A DNA stretch of 64,000 nucleotides from an uncultured Clostridia bacterium. GTDB taxonomy: Bacteria > Bacillota > Clostridia > Peptostreptococcales > Anaerovoracaceae. The notes under the pieces were generated by a model. The model was not told the DNA's origin. It did not search any database and saw only the letters and a program-made list of their open reading frames with translations. Positions 34,067 through 43,101 of this stretch are shown piece by piece (the stretch's first letter is position 1; each line of letters starts with the position of its first letter). The position numbers were made by a program, and so were the translations under genes. The stretch lies in NCBI GenBank assembly GCA_938045615.1, contig CALIBC010000178.1:248001-312000 (forward strand), written 5' to 3'.

Positions 34067-34084
34067 ACGGTTATGCATATTAAG

Positions 34085-34315
34085 CTACATGCCGAACGGA
34101 TTTTCATGGCCTGCGATAGCACCGTTCAAAACGGCTACCTGTTCCTTTATGAATTCCACAACTTCCCTTTCAGTGCACTCGATTTTATGACCTGTGAGAT
34201 ATAACTTCATGGATTCGCGGATCACTATGTAACACGTATCGTTGTCAAGTCCTGCAACGATCATGTTTTCCACTGCGTTTACATATGCTTTACGAAGCAT
34301 TTCTTGTTTATTCAT
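34085..34315 (-). CDS. Small hypothetical protein
   Basis: 76 residues, soluble and mostly helical, beginning MNKQEMLRKAYVNAVENM. A GGAGGAC site sits in the right place and a terminator follows, so the gene looks real. I do not recognise a family. It is divergent from dnaE, with about 160 bases between the two starts. Confidence 0.6.
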   Translation of the reverse strand: MNKQEMLRKAYVNAVENMIVAGLDNDTCYIVIRESMKLYLTGHKIECTEREVVEFIKEQVAVLNGAIAGHENPFGM

Positions 34316-34410
34316 GGCAAAGTCCTCCTATCCCATTTGGAAATATAAATTTGAATAAAATTTTAGCATGAACGCATGCCAAAAGCAATGACATCCTCCC
34401 ATGCGCCCTA

Positions 34411-34440
34411 TTGATTTAGACAAGGTAAATATGCAATAAT
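34411..34440 (+). promoter_or_regulatory. Possible dnaE promoter
   Basis: TTGATT (34411-34416) and AATAAT (34435-34440) are 18 bases apart, 36 bases before the dnaE start. Confidence 0.4.
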
Positions 34441-34475
34441 GGTGGTAAGAACGCAATGAATGAAAGAGGTGGCAA

Positions 34476-37400
34476 ATGGCTTTTACGCATCTGCATGTTC
34501 ACACGGAATATAGTTTGCTGGACGGAGCGGGAAAGATAAAGGATCTGATCGGCAGGGCGAAAGAACTCGGGATGAATTCGCTTGCGATAACCGATCATGG
34601 AGTCATGTTCGGAGTCATAGATTTTTGGCGCGAATGCAAGAAGCAGGGCATACACCCCGTTATAGGCTGTGAGGTTTACACGGCGGCAAGGAAGATGGAA
34701 AACAAGGAGCCGGGTAAGGACAAACATCAGGGACATCTCATTTTGCTTGCGGAAAATGATGAGGGTTACCGCAATCTGTGTAAGATAGTTTCATTGGGAT
34801 TTACCAAGGGATTTTACTATAAACCGAGAATAGACAAGGATGTCCTCAGGGCGCACAGCGACGGGGTCATCGCCCTTTCGGCATGTCTTGCGGGGAAAAT
34901 ACAGAATTCACTTTTGAACAGGGATTACGATGCTGCGAAGAAAGAAGCGCTTGAGCTTTACGAGATCTTTGGTGAGGATCATTTTTATCTGGAACTTCAG
35001 GATCAGGGGCTGCCTGAAGAATCGGAGATAAATCCAAAGCTCGCCCGCCTGTCTGAAGAAACGGGGATTCCGATGGTGTGCACCAACGATGTTCACTATG
35101 TGAGGCGCGAAGATGCGGAAGCTCACGATATCCTTTTGGCGATTCAGACCGCAACGAATATAGACGATGAGGACAGGATGAGATTCCCCAACGATCAGTT
35201 CTACCTGAAGAGTGAGGAAGAGATGCGTGAGATATTTAAGGATTTTCCGCAGGCGCTGGAAAACACCGAGAAAATCGCAAAACGCTGCAACGTTGAGTTC
35301 ACTTTTGGAGAATACCACATACCGGAATTCATATCGCCGGACGGAAAGAGCAACGGTGAATACCTCAGGGAGCTTTGTCGTAAAGGTCTTGAAAAAAGAT
35401 ACGGAAAGGCGAGCGGAGAGCTTGGCGAAAGGTTGGACTATGAGATAAAGGTAATAGAGGAAATGGGATATGTGGAATATTTTCTCATAGTCTGGGACTT
35501 TATAAATTATGCAAAAGAGCACGGAATCATGGTGGGACCCGGGAGAGGATCGGCGGCGGGAAGTCTGGTCGCATACTGCCTGAAGATAACCGATATAGAT
35601 CCGATCAGGTACAATTTGATCTTTGAGCGATTCCTGAATCCGGAGCGTGTCAGCATGCCGGACATAGACATAGATTTCTGTATAGAACGCAGGGGCGAAG
35701 TGATAGACTATGTCAGAGAAAAGTACGGCGAGGACAATGTTGCGCAGATAATAACGTTCGGAACGATGAAAGCAAAGGCGGTTGTCAGGGACGTGGGCAG
35801 GGCTTTGAATATGTCGTATGCCGACGCGGACAGAATTGCCAAGGCGATACCTTTTGAGCTTAACATGACCATAGACAAAGCATTGAGAGTGAATCCCGAT
35901 CTTGCGAGAATGTACGATGAAGATGGAGCGGTGCGCAAGGTTATAGACATGTCAAAGAAGCTTGAGGGGCTGGCAAGGCATGCTTCCACCCATGCGGCGG
36001 GAATCGTCATATCGAAACTTCCGCTGGTTGAATACGTCCCACTTTATTGCGCAGACAAGGGTGTGGCAACCCAGTTCAATATGACGACGATCGAGGAATT
36101 GGGGCTGCTGAAGATGGACTTCCTCGGTCTCAGAAATCTGACGGTAATAAGAAACGCTCTTGCGGACATAGAGAAAAATCACGGGGTCAAGGTCGACTTT
36201 GCCAAGATGGGATATGACGACAAATCTGTGTATGAAATGATTGCAAGCGGCAACACCGAAGGAATTTTTCAGCTTGAAAGTGCGGGCATGACGACATTTA
36301 TGAAAAATCTCAAGCCGACCTGTTTTGAGGATATTGTGGCAGGGATATCCCTGTACAGACCGGGACCTATGGATTCGATTCCCAAGTACATAGAGAATAA
36401 GAAGAATCCCGATAAAATAAAGTACGTTACTGATAAACTCGCACCGATACTCGATGTCACCTACGGGTGTTTGGTGTACCAGGAGCAGGTAATGCAAATA
36501 GTGAGAAATCTTGCGGGCTACAGCTTTGGACGCGCGGACATAGTAAGGCGCGCAATGAGCAAGAAAAAGAAGGACGTCATGCTTGCCGAGAAGGAGTACT
36601 TTATTCACGGAAAGACAGATGAGAACGGCAATGTTGAAATCCCCGGCTGCGTGCGCAACGGAATTTCCGAAACCGCCGCAGAGAGCATATTTGCCGATAT
36701 GGAAACATTCGCTCAGTACGCTTTCAATAAGTCGCATGCCGCGGCATATGCGGTTATCGCCTTTGAGACAGGCTGGCTCAAGAAACATTATCCCGTTGAA
36801 TTTATGGCGGCACTTCTGTCAAGCGTTATGGGTGATACGGGGCAGACGTCCAAGTACATAAGGAACTGTGAAGAGATGGGGATAGAAGTTTTGCCCCCGG
36901 ATATCAACGAGAGCGAAAAAATTTATACCACTCTGAACGGAAAGATACGATACGGGCTTCGCGGGGTAAAGAATGTCGGAGAACACGCAATAGACGAGAT
37001 AATCAAGGCAAGGGAGTCGAAAGGCAAACCCGAAAACATATTTCGCTTCATAGAGAGGATAGATGTGGGTTTAGTCAATAAAAAGGCTGTGGAAAGTCTG
37101 ATCAAGGCGGGGGCATTGGATTCTTTGAACTCGAACAGAGCGGCGCAGCTTGCGGTGTTTGAGCAGCTCATAAGTTCTGCACAGAATGCCGCAAGAAAAA
37201 ATGTCGCAGGGCAGATTTCACTTTTTGAGACGAGCGGCGATCAGATGAGCGACGCAAATATGGGAGCAGAACTGCCGGATGTGACGAATTTCGACGGAAA
37301 AATTCTGCTTGCCATGGAGAAAGAGATGCTCGGGGTGTATATCACAGATCATCCGCTGAATGCTTATGCGGAGAAAATAAGGGGGAAGGTTTCCGTGACG

Positions 37401-38093
37401 AGTCGTGAACTTGCAGGTGCGGGTGCGGATGATCCGGAGGATGAGAGCGCTGCTTTCACCGAAGAGGGTTTTGACGATTCCGCAAGCACTGAGATATATG
37501 ACGGCATGAGTGTGGTAATGGCGGGAATGATCGCCGGAAAGAAAAATCTCATAACCAAGAGCAATAAGATGATGGCGTTTCTTGATTTGGAAGATCTTTA
37601 CGGAATAACGGAAGTGGTCGTTTTTCCAAATGTATATGACAGATACCGGCATAATATAGAGGAGGACAATGTCGTCATAGTCAAGGGAAAATTGAACTTC
37701 AAAGAGGGGGAATCTCCCAAATTGCTTGCCGATACGGTGATAAATCCTGATGATATCAATGAGGAGCAAGAACATCAGAAGGACGCAAAATCAGGCGCCC
37801 CGACACGCCGGGGGAACGTGTCGCTCCTACGACAATCAGGGCAGGCGGCAAACGGAGACGATGCCGGGCGGGCAGGCCAAAGACTCAAGGTCAGAATCCC
37901 GCAGGAGATGAACCAGACGCAAATCCTGCAAGTGCTCACAAGAGTTTTCGATGAAAATCCGGGAGACATTCAGCCCCTGATATATCTTCAAAACGGGAAA
38001 ATAGTGGCAAGCAATATAAGAGTTGATATGACACGATACCTCAAGGAAGAGCTGAATGAGATAGTCGGAGCCTCTAACATAAAGTTGGATTGA
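34476..38093 (+). CDS. dnaE: DNA polymerase III subunit alpha
   Basis: 1205 residues, the main DnaE-type replicative polymerase. The N-terminal PHP domain begins FTHLHVHTEYSLLDGAG. The catalytic core includes GPGRGSAAGSLVAYCL and PDIDIDFC with the paired aspartates, then the tandem HhH region and an OB fold near residue 1010-1090. Between OB fold and the final domain (residues about 1105-1140) lies an arginine/glycine-rich stretch (GAPTRRGNVSLLRQSG...) encoded by GC-rich DNA with an inverted repeat. It looks like an inserted repeat element kept in frame. The start has AGAGG seven bases upstream. It is followed by pfkA, a common order in Firmicutes. Confidence 0.96.
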   Translation: MAFTHLHVHTEYSLLDGAGKIKDLIGRAKELGMNSLAITDHGVMFGVIDFWRECKKQGIHPVIGCEVYTAARKMENKEPGKDKHQGHLILLAENDEGYRNLCKIVSLGFTKGFYYKPRIDKDVLRAHSDGVIALSACLAGKIQNSLLNRDYDAAKKEALELYEIFGEDHFYLELQDQGLPEESEINPKLARLSEETGIPMVCTNDVHYVRREDAEAHDILLAIQTATNIDDEDRMRFPNDQFYLKSEEEMREIFKDFPQALENTEKIAKRCNVEFTFGEYHIPEFISPDGKSNGEYLRELCRKGLEKRYGKASGELGERLDYEIKVIEEMGYVEYFLIVWDFINYAKEHGIMVGPGRGSAAGSLVAYCLKITDIDPIRYNLIFERFLNPERVSMPDIDIDFCIERRGEVIDYVREKYGEDNVAQIITFGTMKAKAVVRDVGRALNMSYADADRIAKAIPFELNMTIDKALRVNPDLARMYDEDGAVRKVIDMSKKLEGLARHASTHAAGIVISKLPLVEYVPLYCADKGVATQFNMTTIEELGLLKMDFLGLRNLTVIRNALADIEKNHGVKVDFAKMGYDDKSVYEMIASGNTEGIFQLESAGMTTFMKNLKPTCFEDIVAGISLYRPGPMDSIPKYIENKKNPDKIKYVTDKLAPILDVTYGCLVYQEQVMQIVRNLAGYSFGRADIVRRAMSKKKKDVMLAEKEYFIHGKTDENGNVEIPGCVRNGISETAAESIFADMETFAQYAFNKSHAAAYAVIAFETGWLKKHYPVEFMAALLSSVMGDTGQTSKYIRNCEEMGIEVLPPDINESEKIYTTLNGKIRYGLRGVKNVGEHAIDEIIKARESKGKPENIFRFIERIDVGLVNKKAVESLIKAGALDSLNSNRAAQLAVFEQLISSAQNAARKNVAGQISLFETSGDQMSDANMGAELPDVTNFDGKILLAMEKEMLGVYITDHPLNAYAEKIRGKVSVTSRELAGAGADDPEDESAAFTEEGFDDSASTEIYDGMSVVMAGMIAGKKNLITKSNKMMAFLDLEDLYGITEVVVFPNVYDRYRHNIEEDNVVIVKGKLNFKEGESPKLLADTVINPDDINEEQEHQKDAKSGAPTRRGNVSLLRQSGQAANGDDAGRAGQRLKVRIPQEMNQTQILQVLTRVFDENPGDIQPLIYLQNGKIVASNIRVDMTRYLKEELNEIVGASNIKLD
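37801..37823. repeat. Inverted repeat within dnaE
   Basis: CGACACG (37801-37807) and CGTGTCG (37817-37823) flank a G-rich 9-base loop inside the linker-coding part of dnaE. Local GC content is above that of the rest of the gene. Confidence 0.5.
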
Positions 38094-38109
38094 TAAAAAA
38101 GCAAAGCCG

Positions 38110-38170
38110 TTTGAAAGAATGGAAAAACGATAAAGTCATTTGAGAGATTGAAGAACGGTAAGGTCATCGA
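38110..38170 (+). repeat. Imperfect tandem duplication between dnaE and pfkA
   Basis: Two copies of about 30 bases follow each other: the first runs from TTTGAAAGAATGG to AAAGTCA, the second from TTTGAGAGATTGA to AAGGTCA. No promoter or terminator is evident in them. Confidence 0.45.
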
Positions 38171-38233
38171 TAAAAATGATTTTACGCTTAAAAATACGCA
38201 AAATATTGTCACTGCAAACAAAAAGGTAGAGAA

Positions 38234-39196
38234 ATGAAGAGGATAGGTGTACTTACATCGGGAGGAGACTCCCCGGGAATGAATGCGGCTGTTCGGGCAG
38301 TCGTGCGCTGTGCCATAGAAGAAGACATGGAGGTCTACGGAATACAGAGAGGATATGAGGGGCTTATCGAGGGAGAGTTTATTCCCATGAGCAGGAGATC
38401 CGTGGGCGACATACTGCAGCGCGGAGGTACCGTATTGAAAACGGCAAGGTGTCCGGAATTTGAAACTGAAAGAGGAATAAGAAAAGCTGTTTCGATGATT
38501 GAAACATTCGGGATAGACGGACTTGTATGCATAGGGGGCGGAGGAACGCTCAAGGGTGCGAGAGAACTTTCGGGGCGCGGAATTAAGGTCATGGGAATTC
38601 CCGGAACCATAGATAATGATCTGGGATATACGGATTTCACCATAGGCTTTGATACTGCCGTCACCACGGTGCTTGAAGCGATCAGTAAAATAAGAGATAC
38701 GTCTTCTTCGCACGAGAGAACCACGGTTATAGAAGTGATGGGAAGACGCTGCGGGGATATTGCGCTATATGCGGGTCTTGCCGGCGGAGCCGAAGAGGTG
38801 ATTGTACCTGAAAGGGAATTTGATATAAATCTGCTTAGCAGAAAGATTTTGCTGAGTGCAAACAGCGGCAAACTTCACAGCATCATAATCAAGGCGGAGG
38901 GAGTGGAAATCGATAGCAACAAGCTGGTTGAGCTGATTCAGGAGCGCACCGGCAGGGAAACGAAACTGGTTGTACTTTCTTACCTTCAGAGGGGCGGGAC
39001 GCCGACCATGAAAGATCGGATTTTGGCCACGATGTGCGGAGCAAAGGCAGTTGAACTGCTTTTGGAAGAATCGCAGAGCAAGGCTATCGGCACCGTTAAT
39101 GATGAAATCGTCGCCTATGACCTGGCCGAAGCGCTTGAGCAAGAGAATGTTTTCAATGAAGAGATGTACAAACTTATTGAGGTGCTGAGCAAATGA
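38234..39196 (+). CDS. pfkA: 6-phosphofructokinase
   Basis: 320 residues, normal size for bacterial PfkA. GVLTSGGDSPGMNAAVRAVV at the N-terminus, PGTIDND with the catalytic aspartate, and EVMGRRCGDIAL are all intact. Residue 104 is Gly, as in ATP-dependent enzymes. The usual GGDGS loop reads GGGGT here, so Asp103, which helps bind Mg-ATP, is replaced by Gly. The protein would phosphorylate fructose 6-phosphate in glycolysis, but this change could lower or alter activity. GTAGAGA precedes the start. Its stop overlaps the next start (ATGA). Confidence 0.92.
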   Translation: MKRIGVLTSGGDSPGMNAAVRAVVRCAIEEDMEVYGIQRGYEGLIEGEFIPMSRRSVGDILQRGGTVLKTARCPEFETERGIRKAVSMIETFGIDGLVCIGGGGTLKGARELSGRGIKVMGIPGTIDNDLGYTDFTIGFDTAVTTVLEAISKIRDTSSSHERTTVIEVMGRRCGDIALYAGLAGGAEEVIVPEREFDINLLSRKILLSANSGKLHSIIIKAEGVEIDSNKLVELIQERTGRETKLVVLSYLQRGGTPTMKDRILATMCGAKAVELLLEESQSKAIGTVNDEIVAYDLAEALEQENVFNEEMYKLIEVLSK

Positions 39197-39780
39197 GCAA
39201 AACGGCGGTTATATATTATTCAAAACACGGAGCAACGGAAAAATACGCACGCTGGATATGCGATGCGGTCGGAGGAGATCTGCTTAACGCCCGTAAGACA
39301 AAAGTAAAAGACTTGTTGGAATATGATATCGTCGTATACGGCGGGGGGATATATTCCGGCGGCATCAAAGGAATAGAACTGATAACAAAAAACTGGTACA
39401 AGGGACTTTCGGATAAACGGGTGATTTGCTTTGGCGTAGGTATTGCGATAGATAAAGAAGAAAATCGCAAGCAGTGCATGGAAATAAACTTTGAAAGGCG
39501 TTTTGTCACCGACGCCAAGGAAGATGCGGGCAAGGACTCCGGAACTTTCAAGGCTTCGGAACTGTTAAAGGAAAAAAGATTGCCCATAGATTGTTACTTT
39601 TTGCCCGGGGCGTATGATCCAAAGAAAATCAAGGGCATAGACAAAGTGATTATGAGGATCACACGAAAGATGATAGGCGATGACCCTGCGGGAAGTCAAA
39701 TACTTGAGTATACCGATAAGGGATGTGATCTTGTAAACAAAGATGCAATAGCAGAGATAGTGAAAGCCATACAGAAATAG
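39193..39780 (+). CDS. Flavodoxin-domain protein, HemG-like
   Basis: 195 residues. The N-terminal FMN-phosphate loop reads YYSKHGATEKYA, followed by YDIVVYGGGIYSGGIKG, the pattern of flavodoxin-like proteins related to menaquinone-dependent protoporphyrinogen oxidase. The extra C-terminal segment (PGAYDPKKIKGIDKVIMR) is typical of the family. A heme role is not assured in an anaerobe; a general electron-carrier function is possible. It overlaps pfkA by four bases, so the two are co-translated. Confidence 0.8.
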   Translation: MSKTAVIYYSKHGATEKYARWICDAVGGDLLNARKTKVKDLLEYDIVVYGGGIYSGGIKGIELITKNWYKGLSDKRVICFGVGIAIDKEENRKQCMEINFERRFVTDAKEDAGKDSGTFKASELLKEKRLPIDCYFLPGAYDPKKIKGIDKVIMRITRKMIGDDPAGSQILEYTDKGCDLVNKDAIAEIVKAIQK

Positions 39781-39940
39781 GCAACAACCGGAGATAGAAA
39801 GAGCTACCGGAGAAAGAAATACTATACAAAACAGCTGTCAAGAGGTTTGTGAATCCTGTGGATTTATAGTGGAAAGTCAGCTTTTAATGTTGTAAAATGA
39901 GTGGGCAATCTTGCAAAGGTCGTATACGACCGTAAAAAGC

Positions 39941-40012
39941 GATGGGAGGAGTATGACTATGAGAATTGAAAGAAACGATGGGAGGAGTATGACTATGAAT
40001 ATTAAAAGAAGA
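39941..40012 (+). repeat. 36-base tandem duplication containing two Shine-Dalgarno/start sites
   Basis: The segment GATGGGAGGAGTATGACTAT begins at 39941 and again at 39977 with a 36-base period. Each copy contains GGGAGGAG and two in-frame ATG codons (39953/39959 and 39989/39995). Since the period is twelve codons, initiation at either copy reads the same frame and would add a twelve-residue N-terminal extension. Confidence 0.75.
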
Positions 40013-40366
40013 GGCGTTGCAAGTAGAATTATTGCGCTCATTTTGACACTGCTGGTTGCCATGGCATTTTCGCAGAGCGCATTTGCGGCAGGTAAGACGA
40101 AGATCAACTACAGCAAGAAAAAGATGTTTGTGGAAGACAGCGTTCAGCTCAAAGTAAAGCGCGCAGGAAAGAGTCTTAAGGGCGTGAAATGGTCGAGCGG
40201 AAACAAGGAGATAGCAACTGTGTCAAAATCCGGAAAGGTTATCGGCAAGGCTTCGGGCAAGACGACGATTACGGGAAAATACGAAAATAAAAAGTACAAG
40301 TGCAAGATCACGGTGATGGCGGGTGCATGCAATCATCCCAAGAAAGACTGCTGCATTCCGGGTTGA
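39995..40366 (+). CDS. Small secreted protein with Ig-like (BIG2) domain
   Basis: 123 residues from ATG 39995. A signal peptide (MNIKRRGVASRIIALILTLL..., cleavage after QSAFA near residue 30) is followed by one bacterial Ig-like group 2 domain (VKWSSGNKEIATVSKSGKVIGKASGKTTI). It ends with a cysteine-containing tail, CNHPKKDCCIPG. Probably exported and surface-associated. The start is ambiguous because the ribosome site is duplicated; earlier in-frame ATGs would give an N-terminal extension ahead of the signal peptide. It is a lone gene. Confidence 0.75.
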   Translation: MNIKRRGVASRIIALILTLLVAMAFSQSAFAAGKTKINYSKKKMFVEDSVQLKVKRAGKSLKGVKWSSGNKEIATVSKSGKVIGKASGKTTITGKYENKKYKCKITVMAGACNHPKKDCCIPG

Positions 40367-40466
40367 ATATAGAGAGGCAAAGCCGACATTCCCGCCGTAT
40401 CGCCGTATGTCCGTCATATGCCATGCCGGAAACATCGTCTTGCGGCGAGTTGCGGCGCCGGCCGGG

Positions 40467-41669
40467 TTAAAGGTCTATGCCGATGTCGTTGTCTATAATA
40501 TTGCCGAAATCTATTGAACTGTCGCCGAATCTCTTACGTATCTCATCAATGGTGCGCTCGAGAGATTCGGCCTCTTTACGTTTTTGGCCGTATGTGTCGA
40601 ATATGGACAGCTGCTCGCTTTCGTCCTCATCGACCAGATTTATCGCCGTAATCGTAAGCATACGTATTGGAGCGTTATTTTTTTTGTGTTCTTTTACTAT
40701 GTTGTATGCGGTATTTCTGATCTCTTCGGCAAGGTTGGTCGCGGCGGGAAGCTGTACTTGCCGCGAAATGGTGCGAAAGGAGGGGTCTTTGATATCCACT
40801 TTGACGCCATAAGCTTTCAGGCGATATTTCCTGAGTCTGCCTGCCACAGTGTCGGACAGTCGGGAAAGGCCGGTGAGAACGTCGTTTTTGCTTGTGAGAT
40901 TTCTTTTGAATGTCATGCCGTTGCCCACGGACTTTATCCTGTCGCGTTGGTTGAAGTCCTTTACAGGGGACACATCATCCCCCCTTGCATATGTTTGAAG
41001 TATGATCCCTTGATTGCCGAGAATACTTCGCAGCCTGCCAGTGCTTGCGGAAGCGAGTGCACCTATGGTGTGGATACCGTGTTTTTTAAGCTTTTCCGCA
41101 GTTGCAAACCCGACGAAAAACATTTCACTTACGGGGAGCGGCCAAAGAAGTCTGCGATAATTTTCAGCGCTTATGACGGTGGTGGCGTCAGGCTTTTTAT
41201 ATTCACTTCCCATTTTGGCGAAGATCTTGTTATAAGAAACTCCTATCGAAAGAGAAAGCCCCAATTCTTCTTTTACACGTTTGCGCAGAGTGTCTGCGAT
41301 GGTTTTTCCGTCACCGAAGAGTTTACGGCTTGCGGTCACATCCAGCCACGATTCGTCCACGGAAAAAGGCTCGACAAGGTTGGTGTATTGGTTGTATATC
41401 GCATTCAATTTTTCGCAGAACTGCCTGTACTTGTCGTGGTGGGGAGAAAGAAATACCAACTCCGGACACTTTTTCTTTGCCTGCCATACGGTTTCGGCAG
41501 TGACTATGCCAAAACGCTTTGCGGCCTCGTTTTTGGCCAATACAATACCATGACGGTTATCCGGATTGCCGCTTACCGCCACCGGCTTGTCGAGGAGTTC
41601 AGGTTTTTCCAGAAGTTCCACCGAAGCATAGAAACTATTGACATCACAATGTAAAATAACTCTGTCCAT
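40467..41669 (-). CDS. dinB: DNA polymerase IV
   Basis: 400 residues, Y-family polymerase. The N-terminal catalytic aspartate motif reads CDVNSFYASVE and the second SVDESWLDVT. A helix-hairpin-helix lies near KKHGIHTIGALA, followed by the little-finger domain. The C-terminal part contains EQLSIFD, which fits the beta-clamp binding consensus. It performs error-prone translesion synthesis. The ATG at 41669 is well supported by homology, though the Shine-Dalgarno site is weak. It is transcribed with, or separately from, the flavoprotein gene 68 bases upstream. Confidence 0.94.
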   Translation of the reverse strand: MDRVILHCDVNSFYASVELLEKPELLDKPVAVSGNPDNRHGIVLAKNEAAKRFGIVTAETVWQAKKKCPELVFLSPHHDKYRQFCEKLNAIYNQYTNLVEPFSVDESWLDVTASRKLFGDGKTIADTLRKRVKEELGLSLSIGVSYNKIFAKMGSEYKKPDATTVISAENYRRLLWPLPVSEMFFVGFATAEKLKKHGIHTIGALASASTGRLRSILGNQGIILQTYARGDDVSPVKDFNQRDRIKSVGNGMTFKRNLTSKNDVLTGLSRLSDTVAGRLRKYRLKAYGVKVDIKDPSFRTISRQVQLPAATNLAEEIRNTAYNIVKEHKKNNAPIRMLTITAINLVDEDESEQLSIFDTYGQKRKEAESLERTIDEIRKRFGDSSIDFGNIIDNDIGIDL

Positions 41670-41736
41670 AAAAGCACCCGGGAAATATTAATAGGAGGTA
41701 CGTCAAACAAAAATGGGAATGTATCCTGCGATAAGC

Positions 41737-43044
41737 TCAATCCGAAAGCAGGTGTTCGCCCGCCCTGATTCCGCTTTCCCAAGCATGTTGCAGGTTGTAA
41801 CCCCCGCACGGACCGTCGTAATCCAAGACCTCGCCCGCAAAGAAAAGCCCCTTGACCAGCCGCGACTGCATGGTCTGTTTATCAATTTCATCGTACAAAA
41901 CCCCGCCTGCCGTAACTTGGGCAAAGTCCCAGCCCATAAGCCCTTGTGGATGCAGACGAAATTCTTTCAACATAGAAACAAGCTTTGTCAAATCGCCGTT
42001 TGAATGCAGGTGTATATAATCCGCTAAAGGTTTTTTGACCAGTGAAGTGAGCGTAGGAAGCGAAGTAAGCACAGAGAGCGCAGTTGAGGCACTTGGTGGA
42101 AGTTGCTTCAGCTTGGAGAGAAGTTTGGGAACATCGCCTATTCCCGGCAAAAAATCTATCCGGGCTTCATAGTCGTCAAATCCGTTTTTAAGTGTCTTGC
42201 CCTGCGATATTTTCATATGGCGGGAAAGATTGAAAACGCAGATCCCCGAGACTCCGTAGCGGGTAAATTGAATCTCGCCTGCTTCCGTTGCTATTTCCTC
42301 GCAGGAGCCGGCGTTATCCGAATGTGTGCGGTAAAGAGAGATCCTGCATTTTGCTCTGACACCCGCAATGGATGCAAGATTCTCCTTTGTTTTGATGGCG
42401 GTCAGCGCCGGGGCAAGGCGCGAAACACTGTGCCCCAGCGACTTTGCGAGTTTTGTGCCCTCGCCTGCGGTTCCAAACTGAGGAGCCGCTTTCCCGCCTG
42501 CCGCAATCAGAACAGTTTTTGCAGTCAGAAAAGTTGTATTCGTGTATTCAGCAGAATAAGTTTGATGCCGGTTTTTGCCGCTTTTTACAGAGCCTTGATA
42601 TGCGGTTGATTTTGTGTTTGGACTTTCGGCATTGTTTTTCCTGTCGAGACAATGTCTTTGGGAGAGCTGCACATCAAAAAAATCACCCGTTTTCCTGATT
42701 CTCGTCACAGTCGTGTGGCAGCAGACGTGGATGCCTCTTTTTTCTATCGCGCAAAGCAAGATCCGCACAACATCTTTTGCATCTTCGGAGTAAGGATAGA
42801 TCCGTCCCGAAGAGTCTGTTATGGTAAAAAGACCAAGATCAAGAAAACGGTGTAGGACAAAGGCATGCCCCGGGCAGGCGCTGTTGGAAAGATTGCATTT
42901 GCCGTTTCCTGTTGAACCAAGCTTTTTGCCGGGCTCGGAATTTTTTTCGATTATCACGATGCGGGCGCCCGGATTCTTGTCGGCGGCGGATATGGCAGCC
43001 ATCATTCCGGCGGCTCCCGCACCTATTATACAAATATCGAACAA
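41737..43044 (-). CDS. NAD(P)/FAD-dependent oxidoreductase, HI0933/BaiN-like
   Basis: 435 residues. The Rossmann FAD motif GAGAAGMMAA is at the N-terminus, followed by GSTGNGKCNLSN (the family's GRCN-type motif), TVLIAAGGKAAPQFGT in the middle and the FAD-closing motif GLFFAGEVLDYDGPCGGYNLQHAW at the end. Members are flavoproteins, some acting on bile-acid intermediates (BaiN), many uncharacterised. No bile-acid genes are nearby. It follows the phosphohexomutase on the same strand with a 57-base gap. Confidence 0.9.
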   Translation of the reverse strand: MFDICIIGAGAAGMMAAISAADKNPGARIVIIEKNSEPGKKLGSTGNGKCNLSNSACPGHAFVLHRFLDLGLFTITDSSGRIYPYSEDAKDVVRILLCAIEKRGIHVCCHTTVTRIRKTGDFFDVQLSQRHCLDRKNNAESPNTKSTAYQGSVKSGKNRHQTYSAEYTNTTFLTAKTVLIAAGGKAAPQFGTAGEGTKLAKSLGHSVSRLAPALTAIKTKENLASIAGVRAKCRISLYRTHSDNAGSCEEIATEAGEIQFTRYGVSGICVFNLSRHMKISQGKTLKNGFDDYEARIDFLPGIGDVPKLLSKLKQLPPSASTALSVLTSLPTLTSLVKKPLADYIHLHSNGDLTKLVSMLKEFRLHPQGLMGWDFAQVTAGGVLYDEIDKQTMQSRLVKGLFFAGEVLDYDGPCGGYNLQHAWESGIRAGEHLLSD

Positions 43045-43101
43045 GCTGTTTCCTCACTTTCCAATCGATCTGTTTCTTCAGTTCCCAATCAAGATATTAA
43101 C

